Source: Geoanaerobacter sp964528055 (lineage in GTDB: Bacteria; Desulfobacterota; Desulfuromonadia; Geobacterales; DSM-12255). Taken from it: a stretch of DNA of 64,000 nt. A program made the position numbers and the translations under genes. Where the stretch lies: contig CAZGQM010000017.1 of NCBI GenBank assembly GCA_964528055.1, positions 1 through 64,000 of the forward strand, read 5' to 3'. Below the pieces are notes generated by a model, which was not told the origin of the DNA, ran no database searches, and saw nothing but the letters and a program-made list of their open reading frames with translations. Positions 16,712-26,074 of this stretch are shown one piece after another; position 1 is the stretch's first letter, and the number at the start of each line of letters is the position of its first letter.

Positions 16712-17430
16712 ACCGCTTTCAAATCCTTGAGTGGGATTCAAATTTTTTCGGGATAACCGTTGCAAGAATTCTCCCGGACAGGCTTACGAGAGGGGAACTT
16801 GAGCAAACTCTCGACGTTATGAAGAAGAGCGATGTCGGCCTGGCTTACTGGGCATCCAACCCGGATGATGATGAGTCACAGTTTGCTGCAAAAATTGGCA
16901 ATGGTTTTTTGGCAGATAAGAAAGTTACGTTTACTGTCAATCTTGACCAGTTTAAAGAGCCTGTTGCTATCTTAGGCTGGGAGATCGAGGAATATCTCGA
17001 TGCTGTGCCTGATGACGACCTTGAAGCCCTTGCCATTCAGGCTGGCATATATTCCAGGTATAGCATTGACGCTCGTATGCCTGCCGGAAAATTTTTGGAA
17101 TTATATAAACTCTGGATTCTTAATTCGGTTAAAAGACAAATTGCCGATGCAGTGCTGGTGGTACGCCACTCGGGGAAGATAGTCGGTATGGTTACGGTAG
17201 GAGAAAAAAATGGCCGAAGTGACATCGGGCTGATAGCTGTAGATGCAAGTATGCGCGGCAAAAATCTTGGGGTATCCCTAGTATATGCGGCAACAGAGTG
17301 GGGGCGGAGAAAAGGCTTCACGATAGCCCAGGTCGTTACGCAGGGGGAAAATAGTGCCGCATGTAAATTGTATGAAAAGTGTGGTTATGCGATAGACAAA
17401 ACCGAATATTTTTATCATTTCTGGCTCTGA
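16708..17430 (+). CDS. GNAT acetyltransferase, WecD-like
   Basis: The 240-residue protein opens with FQILEWDSNFFGITVARI, a characteristic start of WecD/RffC, and has a C-terminal GNAT domain with IGLIAVDASMRGKNLGVSLVYAA (acetyl-CoA loop) and AQVVTQGENSAACKLYEKCGY. WecD acetylates TDP-4-amino-4,6-dideoxygalactose to TDP-Fuc4NAc. The next gene encodes a WecE-like aminotransferase, which supplies exactly this substrate, so a WecD role is well supported by context. It overlaps its upstream neighbour by four bases, so it is cotranscribed. Confidence 0.75.
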   Translation: MNRFQILEWDSNFFGITVARILPDRLTRGELEQTLDVMKKSDVGLAYWASNPDDDESQFAAKIGNGFLADKKVTFTVNLDQFKEPVAILGWEIEEYLDAVPDDDLEALAIQAGIYSRYSIDARMPAGKFLELYKLWILNSVKRQIADAVLVVRHSGKIVGMVTVGEKNGRSDIGLIAVDASMRGKNLGVSLVYAATEWGRRKGFTIAQVVTQGENSAACKLYEKCGYAIDKTEYFYHFWL

Positions 17431-17432
17431 TC

Positions 17433-18566
17433 ATGAAAATACCTTTTAATAAGCCCTATTTTACCGGCAAGGAGACCGACTATATCAAGGAGTCGGTTGC
17501 GACCGGCAAGATCTCCGGTGACGGTCTGTTTACGAAAAAATGTCATCAGTTTTTCGAAACCCGTTACGGTTTCCGAAAGGCGTTACTGACTACCTCCTGC
17601 ACTGATGCTCTGGAAATGGCGGCGATTCTTTCCGGGATTGGTCCCGGTGACGAGGTGATAGCCCCGAGTTATACCTTTGTGTCAACCGTAAATGCTTTTG
17701 TTCTGCGGGGAGCGAAAATTGTGTTTGCCGATTGTGAAGAGTCCAGACCCAATATTGATGTTTCCACAATAGAAGCATTGATTACCCCACGGACTAAAAT
17801 TATCGTTCCGGTCCATTACGCCGGGATGGCTTGCGATATGGACCGGATTCTGGAGCTTGCCGGGAACTATGATCTACTTGTTGTAGAAGACGCTGCCCAG
17901 GCTGTAGAGTCCTTTTACAAAGGGAAACCCCTTGGTTCTCTCGGTACTATGGCTGCCTTCTCTTTTCATGAGACAAAAAATATTATCTCTGGAGAAGGGG
18001 GGATGTTTGTCGCAAATGATCCGGGAGTAGTGGATCGTTCCGAAATAATACGTGAAAAGGGGACCAACCGCTCGGCATTCTTTCGAGGTGAGGTAGACAA
18101 GTACGGATGGGTGGATATCGGTTCGTCATTCTTGCCGTCAGACATAATTGCAGCGTTTCTGTATGCTCAACTCGAACATCTGGATGAAATCCAGTCCAGG
18201 CGCAAAGCGATCTGGGCCATCTATCATGAGGGACTGAAAGAGCTGGAAGCGAGAGGGATACTCTCGTTGCCATCTGTTCCTGATTACGCTACCAACAACG
18301 GACATATGTTTTACGTGGTCTGCAACGACGTATCACAGAGGAGCAGCCTGATTTACCACCTGCAGAAGCAGGGGATTCTCGCGGTATTCCATTATCTTTC
18401 TCTTCACAAGAGCCCCTATTACGAAAAGCAGCATGACGGAAGGGAGTTGCCGAATTCCGACCGGTATTCCGATTGTCTCGTCCGGCTTCCCCTATACTAT
18501 GAACTGACTGATTTTGAAGTTGAAATGGTTGTGAATACGATCCTCTGCTTTTACAGCATGCAATAG
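17433..18566 (+). CDS. DegT/WecE-type sugar aminotransferase
   Basis: This 377-residue PLP enzyme starts IPFNKPYFTGKETDYI, as in WecE/RffA. Conserved sites include TTSCTDALEMAA, APSYTFVSTVNAFVLRG, VVEDAAQAVE and the PLP lysine in FSFHETKNIISGEGG. It probably transaminates TDP-4-keto-6-deoxyglucose to TDP-4-amino-4,6-dideoxygalactose. ATG at 17433, two bases after the wecD-like stop, was chosen because the longer frame only adds sequence from within the upstream gene. The pair makes a Fuc4NAc-like sugar, but the polymerising and transfer genes of enterobacterial common antigen are absent here. Confidence 0.82.
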   Translation: MKIPFNKPYFTGKETDYIKESVATGKISGDGLFTKKCHQFFETRYGFRKALLTTSCTDALEMAAILSGIGPGDEVIAPSYTFVSTVNAFVLRGAKIVFADCEESRPNIDVSTIEALITPRTKIIVPVHYAGMACDMDRILELAGNYDLLVVEDAAQAVESFYKGKPLGSLGTMAAFSFHETKNIISGEGGMFVANDPGVVDRSEIIREKGTNRSAFFRGEVDKYGWVDIGSSFLPSDIIAAFLYAQLEHLDEIQSRRKAIWAIYHEGLKELEARGILSLPSVPDYATNNGHMFYVVCNDVSQRSSLIYHLQKQGILAVFHYLSLHKSPYYEKQHDGRELPNSDRYSDCLVRLPLYYELTDFEVEMVVNTILCFYSMQ

Positions 18567-18576
18567 GGAGTAATAG

Positions 18577-19287
18577 ATGGCTAAATTCAAATTGAGGCTC
18601 AAAAATATCCCTAAGTATATGACGTTTTTTTCGGACCTTCGAAGATACAGTCGGATGGCTGGTGCCGAGAGGATATCGCCGAAGGATTTTTTCCCTTGTA
18701 TGGACGACAGAACCGCAACTACCTCTATTGACACGCACTACTTCTACCAGGATATCTGGGCATTTCGGAAAGTTCTGGAAAGTGGAGCAAAAGCCCATAC
18801 GGATGTCGGTTCGAAAGTTGATTTTGTCGGTTTTCTTTCGACGATAACGCAAGTCACCTTCATAGATATTCGTCCCCTAATAACCGATCTGCCCAATTTT
18901 GAGGGGAAAGCAGGTTCAATTCTTGAAATGCCTTACGAGGATGACTCTATTTCTTCGCTTTCGTGCCTTCACGTAGCGGAACATATTGGATTGGGGCGCT
19001 ATGGTGACCCAATTGACCCGTTGGGAACAGTGAAGGCGTGCAAAGAGCTTCAGCGAGTGCTTGCTCAGGGGGGAAACCTCTATTTCGGCCTTCCCATCGG
19101 AAAGCCACGAGTCTGTTTCAATGCCCATCGTATCCACTCACCAGCTCAGATACTTGAATATTTCTCCGAACTGAATCTTGTGGAGTTCACATTTGTTGAC
19201 GATAGTGGCCGCTTTTTGCAGAATGTTGAACCTGAACAAGCCACTGATGCAAAGTACGGCTGCGGGCTCTTCCAGTTCACAAAATAA
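18577..19287 (+). CDS. DUF268-like, possible SAM-dependent methyltransferase
   Basis: The 236-residue protein resembles the DUF268 family. Seen features are TSIDTHYFYQDIWAFRKVL, the SAM-fold-like segments HTDVGSKVDFVGFLS and TFIDIRPL, and LSCLHVAEHIGLGRYGDPIDP followed by ELQRVLAQGGNLYFGLP, which parallels the strand and helix after motif III in class I methyltransferases. Such genes are common in polysaccharide clusters. The ATG is preceded by GGGAG, 10 bases after the aminotransferase stop. Whether it methylates a sugar is not established. Confidence 0.65.
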   Translation: MAKFKLRLKNIPKYMTFFSDLRRYSRMAGAERISPKDFFPCMDDRTATTSIDTHYFYQDIWAFRKVLESGAKAHTDVGSKVDFVGFLSTITQVTFIDIRPLITDLPNFEGKAGSILEMPYEDDSISSLSCLHVAEHIGLGRYGDPIDPLGTVKACKELQRVLAQGGNLYFGLPIGKPRVCFNAHRIHSPAQILEYFSELNLVEFTFVDDSGRFLQNVEPEQATDAKYGCGLFQFTK

Positions 19288-19297
19288 AGAGAAAAAT

Positions 19298-20368
19298 ATG
19301 GAGAAGTTCAACAACATTCTTCTTATTCAGCTAGGCGACATCGGAGATGTTGTCCTTACTACTCCGACTATACGAGCAATCAAGGAAACCTATCCGGAAG
19401 CTCGGCTTTCCATAATGGTTCGCAAGCCGTATGGCGATCTCCTATTGGCAGATCCTAATATCCATGAAGTTTTGCAGTTCTCAAAAGTTCAAGGATCTCC
19501 GCTTGCTGTTCTGCGAGGATACGTACGGTTCATCTCCCGCCTTCGTCGTGCGCGTTATGATTTAGCGATCGACCTGCGGACCGGTGATCGGGGGGCTTTT
19601 TTCACCTTTTTCACCGGAGCGACGCAGCGGATCGGCTACAGAGGTGACGACAAGAAGTTCTGGCATGGCCTATTATTCACAAGAATCGTTCGGGGGCTTG
19701 CTACAGTTCCCCTGTCCGATCATCCCGGTGCTAACCAGTCGTTATCAGTGCTGCGCTCCATAGGCATTGATGCGAAAGCCTCTTCACCGCACCTGTTCGT
19801 TGCCCCGAATGATCGCGAGCGGGCAGCTCTGTTGCTGGCCGAGAGTGGAACTGTATTCGATGGCAGGTGGTTAACGGTCAACCCCTTTTCACGGTGGAAG
19901 TATAAGGAGTGGGACAGTGAAAAGTGGTCGCTAGTCATTGTACGGATTTGGGAAAAATTTGGAATCCATACCGTTATAATCGGTTCATCCGAAGAGGCTG
20001 CTGCTGCTGAGAGAATAGCTGCAAAATGCAAGGGACACGCGATAAACCTGGCAGGAAAGACAACACTCGCTGAACTTGCAGCTGTTATAGCCACCAGTAA
20101 GCTCCATCTTGGAGTGGACAGTGCGGCCCCTCACATCGCTGCAGCGCTGGGAGTTCCAACTATCACGATTCACGGTCCCTCTGACTGGCGTGCATGGCGT
20201 ATCGTCGATGAACTCCACAGGGTAATAGTTCCAGTAATGGCGTGTGTCCCGTGTAATCGCAAGGGTTGTGATGATATGGAAAAGAGTAGGTGTCTAGATA
20301 AATTGGATGTTGAGACAGTTATTCGTGGTATAGAGGATATGTTACTCACTATTCCAATATTGAGATGA
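19298..20368 (+). CDS. GT9 heptosyltransferase-family protein
   Basis: The 356-residue protein has the GT9 start ILLIQLGDIGDVVLTTPTIRAIKE, a middle FSRWKYKEWDSEKW, the nucleotide-sugar site LGVDSAAPHIAAALGVPTITIHGPSDWRAWR and a cysteine-rich tail CVPCNRKGCDDMEKSRCL. It is the third GT9 enzyme of the block and may be the WaaQ equivalent that adds a further heptose. ATG at 19298 was chosen because it starts the conserved domain; the frame extends upstream into the previous gene. It is the last plus-strand gene before the strand switch. Confidence 0.8.
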   Translation: MEKFNNILLIQLGDIGDVVLTTPTIRAIKETYPEARLSIMVRKPYGDLLLADPNIHEVLQFSKVQGSPLAVLRGYVRFISRLRRARYDLAIDLRTGDRGAFFTFFTGATQRIGYRGDDKKFWHGLLFTRIVRGLATVPLSDHPGANQSLSVLRSIGIDAKASSPHLFVAPNDRERAALLLAESGTVFDGRWLTVNPFSRWKYKEWDSEKWSLVIVRIWEKFGIHTVIIGSSEEAAAAERIAAKCKGHAINLAGKTTLAELAAVIATSKLHLGVDSAAPHIAAALGVPTITIHGPSDWRAWRIVDELHRVIVPVMACVPCNRKGCDDMEKSRCLDKLDVETVIRGIEDMLLTIPILR

Positions 20369-20381
20369 ATCAGTACTGACT

Positions 20382-21287
20382 TCAGGATTTGACCGCTGCC
20401 CATCCTTCAGGGAAAAAATCTTCCGGATTGTTGTATATCGGGTCGTTACTTATGTTTTCAGTTCTTACAATGATTTTGTCAATGTTTGGATTGAGATAAG
20501 CCGCCCACCAGCTGAAGGTGCTTCCACCAGCAGTAATGTTATGCCTGCACCTGCTCATGAGCCATAAGTCCTCGAATCCTCTTTGAGGTGAGTTGATGTC
20601 TACGTATGTTACCTCGAAAGGTATCCTGAAATTCGCCTTTACCCATTGCATGTCGTTGGAAAAGACAAAAAAGTGCGGTGCACCGACTTTTGTGGCTATG
20701 TAGTCAACTGCATTATGGTAAAAACGGTCAGTAATGATCCCGTCGATGCATCTGAAGACATCAGGATCATCAACATAGTCACCTCGTCTGATATGAACAC
20801 TGACAGAATTGGTAGAGTCAATGAGTTTTAACAGTTTCTGCCCCTGCAGTGAGATCTCTTCCTTTGGCGTATATTCATCAATAAGGCGATTCCTGATCTT
20901 GTCAAAGTATCTGTAAGAGTTGAAATATCCTATGAGGTACCTGTCCCCCTCAAGTTTGAGCACACTCGGCTTGAAATCCGATCCATCAGGCTCTTTGTAT
21001 ATCGCTTTGGAATTTGATTTGAGAGGTGATGGACCAAAGGCATTACCCACAATGCGGGAGAAGAAATTTACTGGGCTGATAACTCCCTTGATTTCACTCT
21101 CTGTTGCCTGCCGGGAGGAGATTCGGAAACTGGTCAGCTGGAAATTGTGTTCCCTGTTTGCCGTGAGTTTCTTGAAATTGGAAGCATCTATTCTCAGTTC
21201 GGCGTTATTGATTATTGAGAGGTGTTTCGCGGTGGCATACTGAAACATCTGGTTTCCAAGGCCACCCATGAGGCTTGATATGATCAT
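20382..21287 (-). CDS. GT11 family fucosyltransferase-like protein
   Basis: The 301-residue protein has the GT11 hallmarks: MGGLGNQMFQYATAKHL at the N-terminus, the GDP-fucose motif VHIRRGDYVDDP near residue 165, and TAGGSTFSWWAAYLNP near the end. GT11 enzymes are mostly alpha-1,2-fucosyltransferases acting on cell-surface glycans. Its stop codon lies only 13 bases from that of the convergent GT9 gene. No GDP-fucose synthesis genes are in the window. Confidence 0.85.
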   Translation of the reverse strand: MIISSLMGGLGNQMFQYATAKHLSIINNAELRIDASNFKKLTANREHNFQLTSFRISSRQATESEIKGVISPVNFFSRIVGNAFGPSPLKSNSKAIYKEPDGSDFKPSVLKLEGDRYLIGYFNSYRYFDKIRNRLIDEYTPKEEISLQGQKLLKLIDSTNSVSVHIRRGDYVDDPDVFRCIDGIITDRFYHNAVDYIATKVGAPHFFVFSNDMQWVKANFRIPFEVTYVDINSPQRGFEDLWLMSRCRHNITAGGSTFSWWAAYLNPNIDKIIVRTENISNDPIYNNPEDFFPEGWAAVKS

Positions 21288-21343
21288 TTTTCTGCCTGAT
21301 AGAATTTTATATTAGATCCTTGTGGGATGGGATTCCGCTTGCA

Positions 21344-22117
21344 TCACCAGATGCAGATCTTTTTGAGATCAGCTCCCTTTACCCCAAGCCAGAACGATTT
21401 CAGATAGGTTCTGTCGAGCCTCATCTCCATGAAGGGGTTCAGAGTGGTACCGACATCAATGTAGGTATTTTTGTCGCAGTGTTCGAAAAGCTGATGAATT
21501 GCCATCTTGCTGAACGATGAAGCTGAGAAAAGGAATAAGTGCCCTTCAATTCGGTTCTCATCAATCCAATTCTTCATGGATTCTATAAGTCCGTAGTCAT
21601 TTATCATTGCGTTATATCCAACTCTGAAGTCCTTGACGATAAAAGGCATCACCGACAAATCCGCCTTCTCGTTGCAAACGAAAACTGTCCTGTAGTTGTT
21701 AAAGAGAGGGTACATTTCGCGGATAAATCTCGGGTAATTTCCATTCACAAGCAGGTTGGCCCAGGTGAAGTTTTCGTCGTGTTTACCATGGAAATCCAGC
21801 TGCCATTGGAAGTTTTCTTCGCCTACGCAGCACCTGCAGCTAATTCCGTTGAAATAGCGCTCTTTCTGAAACCTGAATGCATCAACGAGTCTGTCTCTGT
21901 AAAACGAATGTTCTTCGGGATGAAACCTCTTGTGGTCTTCATCCTTGTATATCCCGTTTGTTACCTTTGCCCCAACCTTGACCTGTGCTGAATCGAGTAT
22001 CAGTTCCTTGTCCTGGAGGATATACAACTCGCCGTCAGAAAATCTGTTGAAAGCAAAAGGTTCGCCTGACCTGAGCAAGCCGAGAAGTCTATAAAAGTCA
22101 CCAACAAAAGATTTCAT
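21344..22117 (-). CDS. Possible GT-D-fold glycosyltransferase (DUF1792-like)
   Basis: The 257-residue protein is not one I can place firmly. The N-terminal FAFNRFSDGELYIL resembles the R-x-(G/S)-DGE motif of DUF1792/GT-D glycosyltransferases, in which the DGE acids bind metal, and the C-terminal TYIDVGTTLNPFM resembles the conserved ending of that family. There is no signal peptide or membrane segment. It lies among glycosyltransferase genes on the minus strand. The call rests on two short motifs and context only. Confidence 0.4.
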   Translation of the reverse strand: MKSFVGDFYRLLGLLRSGEPFAFNRFSDGELYILQDKELILDSAQVKVGAKVTNGIYKDEDHKRFHPEEHSFYRDRLVDAFRFQKERYFNGISCRCCVGEENFQWQLDFHGKHDENFTWANLLVNGNYPRFIREMYPLFNNYRTVFVCNEKADLSVMPFIVKDFRVGYNAMINDYGLIESMKNWIDENRIEGHLFLFSASSFSKMAIHQLFEHCDKNTYIDVGTTLNPFMEMRLDRTYLKSFWLGVKGADLKKICIW

Positions 22118-22134
22118 GAATCATCCAGAAGCTT

Positions 22135-23019
22135 TTAAATTTCCAATTCGTTTTTCCAGACTTCAAAAATCTGGTCGTTAGTCATGTGACAGCAGGTTGT
22201 CAGTTCATCCGGGCCATGAAAGATCGTACCAGTCAATGCGCATTCACGTCTTACCATACCCCAAGGTCTTCTGACTGAAGAATAAACATCGGATACTGAA
22301 TCGTACATTTTCTGCTTGTCGTCCATAAATCCGGCAAATTTGATTCTTCCGGGGTATTTTTCCGTTAACGGCACGATTCTGTCATAGTAATAGATCGGAT
22401 CAGCAAGATAACCATATATGAGCACGGTTTCCATTCCGTTGGAAAGGGCATTGCGTAAAGAGATGTCTATCCGGTTTTCCGCCCGTATGCTGCCGATTAC
22501 TGCAGCAATATTAAGTGGTTTAGATCCGGAACGTTCGAGTTTCTCAACAAAGTTCGGACAGACGAAAGTGCGATGTTGTATGTTGGCGCAGTATTGATGG
22601 GCATCACTCAGATAATGGATCTTCTGAAACAGCGATGGTCTTGACAAGTTTCCGTGACGCGGGTCGTCTCCCTGACAGGTTAGAAAGAACCTGATTCCAT
22701 GAGGTTTGCTGAAAGTGGAGAGTGGAGCGAATAGGGATACCAACCGTCGAGACAGCAGGCTTAGGGGAGATTCCTCAACTAAACGATCAAGGTTGTAGAA
22801 ATCCGATACAGAGAAGAGTCGCAGATCGTTTACAATGACCAGATCGCCCTGCTCGGGCCTGAATGCGTCAAGAGTTCCGGAACTGCATTTGTCAAGGTGC
22901 CAGTTGTCAGGCCCGAACAACATGCACGGAAATCCCCTTGAGTTGAACTGGTTGCAGAGGCTGACTAACGCGAGTGTCGACCCAGAAGGTTGGCTTGATC
23001 CGGAAACGATCTTGATCAT
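22135..23019 (-). CDS. GT-B-like glycosyltransferase
   Basis: The 294-residue protein begins IKIVSGSSQPSGSTLALVSLCNQFNSRG, a typical N-terminal Rossmann start of a GT4-like enzyme with a GST loop, and later has LNIAAVIGSIRAENRIDISLRNAL and VLIYGYLADPIYYYDRI, corresponding to the second Rossmann domain. The C-terminus is short, lacking the clear E-x7-E motif; VRRPWGMVRRECALTGT may be its remnant. Its ATG overlaps the stop of the upstream FkbM gene in ATGA, so they are coupled. Confidence 0.6.
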   Translation of the reverse strand: MIKIVSGSSQPSGSTLALVSLCNQFNSRGFPCMLFGPDNWHLDKCSSGTLDAFRPEQGDLVIVNDLRLFSVSDFYNLDRLVEESPLSLLSRRLVSLFAPLSTFSKPHGIRFFLTCQGDDPRHGNLSRPSLFQKIHYLSDAHQYCANIQHRTFVCPNFVEKLERSGSKPLNIAAVIGSIRAENRIDISLRNALSNGMETVLIYGYLADPIYYYDRIVPLTEKYPGRIKFAGFMDDKQKMYDSVSDVYSSVRRPWGMVRRECALTGTIFHGPDELTTCCHMTNDQIFEVWKNELEI

Positions 23020-23894
23020 GCAGTCGCGCCTCGCTTGGGGAGGGTACTGTTAGCCGGATGAATGAATATCAGGTTTGCGTAGAATTCAGGCTCTACCAAT
23101 CGGCTCTGGTCGAACGGCACTAATTTTTTTCTGCTCAATTCAAAGACACGGTACCCGTAGCCGACAAGAAGGTCGTAAAGTGCCCCGAGTTTCCAGCCTG
23201 CCTGTTGAGCGACCACGGTGTGAAACTCTATCAGCAGCAGAGGGCGATGTTGGCTGAGAATATTGTGCGCCCCTTGAAAGGCGGCAAGTTCAGACCCCTC
23301 GATATCCATCTTTATGACATCTACACGAGAAATCCGGAACTCATCGAGCGCTTCATCAAGAGTAATTGTGTCAACTGTTTCGCATCCGCTACCGAAATTA
23401 TGGAATTGCGTATTGTTGCCGCCGGTATCGGGAGAGGAATAGATCGAAATCTGCTCCCCTGAACGGTCGGTCACCCCCCTGTTGATTACCTCAATGTTAT
23501 TCAGTTGCGCGATCTTCACGAAGTTGCGCAGTGTTGATGCATTGCGAGGGGAAGCTTCAAAGCTGTAGGTGCGCTCTGCAGCGCGTGCCAGCGACATTGT
23601 GTAGCTGCCGATATTGGCCCCGACGTCGAAAAATATTCTGCCGCTCACATGCGGCAGGAGATAGTCGACCAAAGGTTTTTCATAGACCCCTTCCATGAAC
23701 ATCCAGTATTGAATCCAGTCACCGAGATTCAGGGGAAGATTCACTCCGGAGTGTCGGATTTTTCTCTGTAGCAGCAGATCACAGTTTTTTATCCGCTGAT
23801 AGAATCTGTATCTGCAGCGATAGCGGCCGAAGGGGTTGGGCAGCAGCCGGAGGATGTAGGCATTGAACATGTTTCGGAGCGTTTGAGCGTTCAT
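23016..23894 (-). CDS. FkbM-family methyltransferase
   Basis: The 292-residue protein contains the FkbM methyltransferase domain: the SAM loop IFFDVGANIGSYTMSLARAA near residue 88, YSFEASPRNASTLRNFV, the acidic motif VDVIKMDIEGSELAAFQGA and LLLIEFHT. FkbM enzymes O-methylate sugars in polysaccharides and antibiotics. A basic N-terminal region of 70 residues with paired arginines precedes the domain. AAGGAT lies about eight bases before the ATG. Its position among glycosyltransferases suggests a glycan methylation role. Confidence 0.88.
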   Translation of the reverse strand: MNAQTLRNMFNAYILRLLPNPFGRYRCRYRFYQRIKNCDLLLQRKIRHSGVNLPLNLGDWIQYWMFMEGVYEKPLVDYLLPHVSGRIFFDVGANIGSYTMSLARAAERTYSFEASPRNASTLRNFVKIAQLNNIEVINRGVTDRSGEQISIYSSPDTGGNNTQFHNFGSGCETVDTITLDEALDEFRISRVDVIKMDIEGSELAAFQGAHNILSQHRPLLLIEFHTVVAQQAGWKLGALYDLLVGYGYRVFELSRKKLVPFDQSRLVEPEFYANLIFIHPANSTLPKRGATA

Positions 23895-23985
23895 GGGAAA
23901 TCCTTCTGTCCTGTGTCGGAGCTCCGTTACCGTGTTACATCAAGGCAAGATGGTGTGTAGCGCTGCATCCCTGCTGAAATATGTT

Positions 23986-24729
23986 TCATAACAGCACCAG
24001 TTTCCAGCCATTTTCTACTTCGTAGCGAAGTACCTCTTTATACTCAGCGGAACGGTCTCTGCTGGTGCTGATAGCCACCTTGTCCTTTCCGAGTTCCCCT
24101 TTGACCGATCCCCAGAGGGATCTGTCTCCCTTCGGGTGAGGAGGACAGGCGATGCGTATGCCGTGACGCTGGAGCATCGAACAGAAATGTATGTCCTCAC
24201 CAAAGGATCTGATAACAGGCTCCTTATCCCAGAAGTAACGTGCCCATTCCCTGCGAAAAAACCAGCTATGCCCCACTAGGTCGACAATCTCCAGATTTTC
24301 GTTGCAGCCATCCCACCCCATGCGAGGAACCTCTGTCTTTGGCTCTGAATCGGAGAGAAAGCGGAGTCCTATCGTCCCGCACATGACCTTTTCAGAGTCA
24401 ACATATCTCAGGCAATTTTCAAACCATCGCTCACCGGGCAGGGTGTCGTCGTCGAAGATGCAGACATAATCACCTTCCATGGCTGATGCAAGAGTGAAAC
24501 GGGGGATAATGCCGAAATTGTAGTCACAAACGATCTTCTTAACCTTATCGGAGTCTTTGAATTTGAGCATTTGCTTTCGATCAATGAACCCCAGTGCTTT
24601 TGGCGGCTGATTGTACCAGAGGACAATCTCGTAGGGGGGGACCGACTGATTGAGCACCCGCTTAACCTGCTCTTCAAGATGCTGTGGTCGCTGCCAGGCA
24701 GTCAGAATTACTGAAATCTTTGGATCCAT
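23986..24729 (-). CDS. Family 2 glycosyltransferase
   Basis: The 247-residue protein has a GT2 domain: ISVILTAWQRPQHLEEQVKRVL, EIVLWYNQ, the metal motif CIFDDDTLPG, and GHSWFFRREWARYFWDKEP with SFGEDIHFC, in which the acids are the probable base. ATG at 24729 was chosen because GGTGA precedes it and the GT2 domain starts at once; the frame extends 96 bases further without homology. It is a single-domain, probably soluble enzyme. Substrates are unknown. Confidence 0.78.
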   Translation of the reverse strand: MDPKISVILTAWQRPQHLEEQVKRVLNQSVPPYEIVLWYNQPPKALGFIDRKQMLKFKDSDKVKKIVCDYNFGIIPRFTLASAMEGDYVCIFDDDTLPGERWFENCLRYVDSEKVMCGTIGLRFLSDSEPKTEVPRMGWDGCNENLEIVDLVGHSWFFRREWARYFWDKEPVIRSFGEDIHFCSMLQRHGIRIACPPHPKGDRSLWGSVKGELGKDKVAISTSRDRSAEYKEVLRYEVENGWKLVLL

Positions 24730-24913
24730 CAATGATTCACCATGACATAAGTTTTGTTTATTGTGTTGATTTGAGTCCATGTTTACAACGGTAAGTACTT
24801 TTCTGCTACTTCGGGAGCCTACCATGTGAATGCAACGGGATCAAGAATCTACTCGTATCGGATGGATTAAAGTGCATTTTGTGCCAGGAGTTATTGAAGT
24901 ATTGGAATTAGGA

Positions 24914-26074
24914 TTACATCCGGAGTTTGCAGTCGTATAGATTTCCAAGGCTCTCGGCAAGCCTCTCCCAATCATGGGTTGCTGCACTTATTGCAGCATC
25001 ATTTCCCATCTTCTCGCGCCGTTCAGGTGCTGCAAGTTGCAAAATCCTTTCTGCCGCAGCACCGGCATCGCCTGGTTGGGAGATGACAAAGCCGTTTACC
25101 CCCTCTACAACCAGATCCTTTGCACCCACGTTCGGGCTTATGACAACCGGGAGTCCGGCGGCCATCGCTTCCAGCACAACCATGCCGAAGGTGTCGAACA
25201 GGGAGAGCATTATGAATGTATCTGACGCCTTATAGTATCGCTCGATCCCATCTGTCCGGGTCCCTGCGAATATCACTGCTTCGGCAATGCCGAGCGACTG
25301 GGCCATTCGACCGTATCTCTTCTCGTCACCCCGTCCAACGACCAGAAGGCGGATGCCTCTCTCGGGTTTTGCCGCCCGCGCCTTCGCAACCGCCTCCAAT
25401 ATGGTGTCCAGGCCCTTGACCTCGAAGTTCATCCCGACAAAGAGGAGAAGGAGATCATTGTCGCCGATACCAAACTCTCTCCGGATCTCTCTACGGCAGA
25501 GCTCGCGGTCCGGGGTGGAAAACCGGCTACAGTCAACGCCGGGGTGCATGACCTGCCATCTGCCGGGAAGAGAGTGGTAGTAGCTCTTGAAAGCGTCTTC
25601 AGCTATGGATGAAACCGGTAAAAACCATGAAGAGCCTCCGTTTCGGATCATTTGCTTTTCGATCGCAATCGCCCCCCGGTCTGAAAGGCTGGGAAATGAT
25701 TTTCTCCTAATTTCGCGCACCCAGTATTCATGCGGGGTACAGTGAAGTGACACTATGTCAGCATGGAATATCCGTTCATGGGAGTGGATGAGGTCGTAAC
25801 CTCTCCGATCAATCATCCTCTGTGCAAACCAGGGGAACACGAAAGGGCGGATGGAGCGGGGGAAGCTGATTGACGGCACCTTATGAAAGATGACAGGAGA
25901 ACCCGATGCTCCTTGCCAGCGGTTGGCATAGACATGGAACTCGTAGCGACCTTTGCGGGCCATTCGCTCCGTCACTTCGAATACGAACCGTTCACCGCCG
26001 CCGACGAGGCCGTACTTCGGGACCACGACCGCAATTTTGTGCTTTGGTCGATCTGTTTTTTGCATAGGGTTCAT
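24914..26074 (-). CDS. Family 4 glycosyltransferase, WaaG-like
   Basis: The 386-residue GT-B enzyme has the GT4 N-terminus IAVVVPKYGLVGGGERFVFEVTERM, the C-terminal Rossmann start LLLLFVGMNFEVKGLDTILEAV, and the donor-binding motif DTFGMVVLEAMAAGLPVVISPNVGAKDLV. The order and the YDLIHSHERIFHADIVSLHCTP segment resemble WaaG, which adds glucose to heptose II of the LPS core. It is the first gene on the minus-strand glycan segment, divergent from rnc. Confidence 0.8.
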   Translation of the reverse strand: MNPMQKTDRPKHKIAVVVPKYGLVGGGERFVFEVTERMARKGRYEFHVYANRWQGASGSPVIFHKVPSISFPRSIRPFVFPWFAQRMIDRRGYDLIHSHERIFHADIVSLHCTPHEYWVREIRRKSFPSLSDRGAIAIEKQMIRNGGSSWFLPVSSIAEDAFKSYYHSLPGRWQVMHPGVDCSRFSTPDRELCRREIRREFGIGDNDLLLLFVGMNFEVKGLDTILEAVAKARAAKPERGIRLLVVGRGDEKRYGRMAQSLGIAEAVIFAGTRTDGIERYYKASDTFIMLSLFDTFGMVVLEAMAAGLPVVISPNVGAKDLVVEGVNGFVISQPGDAGAAAERILQLAAPERREKMGNDAAISAATHDWERLAESLGNLYDCKLRM

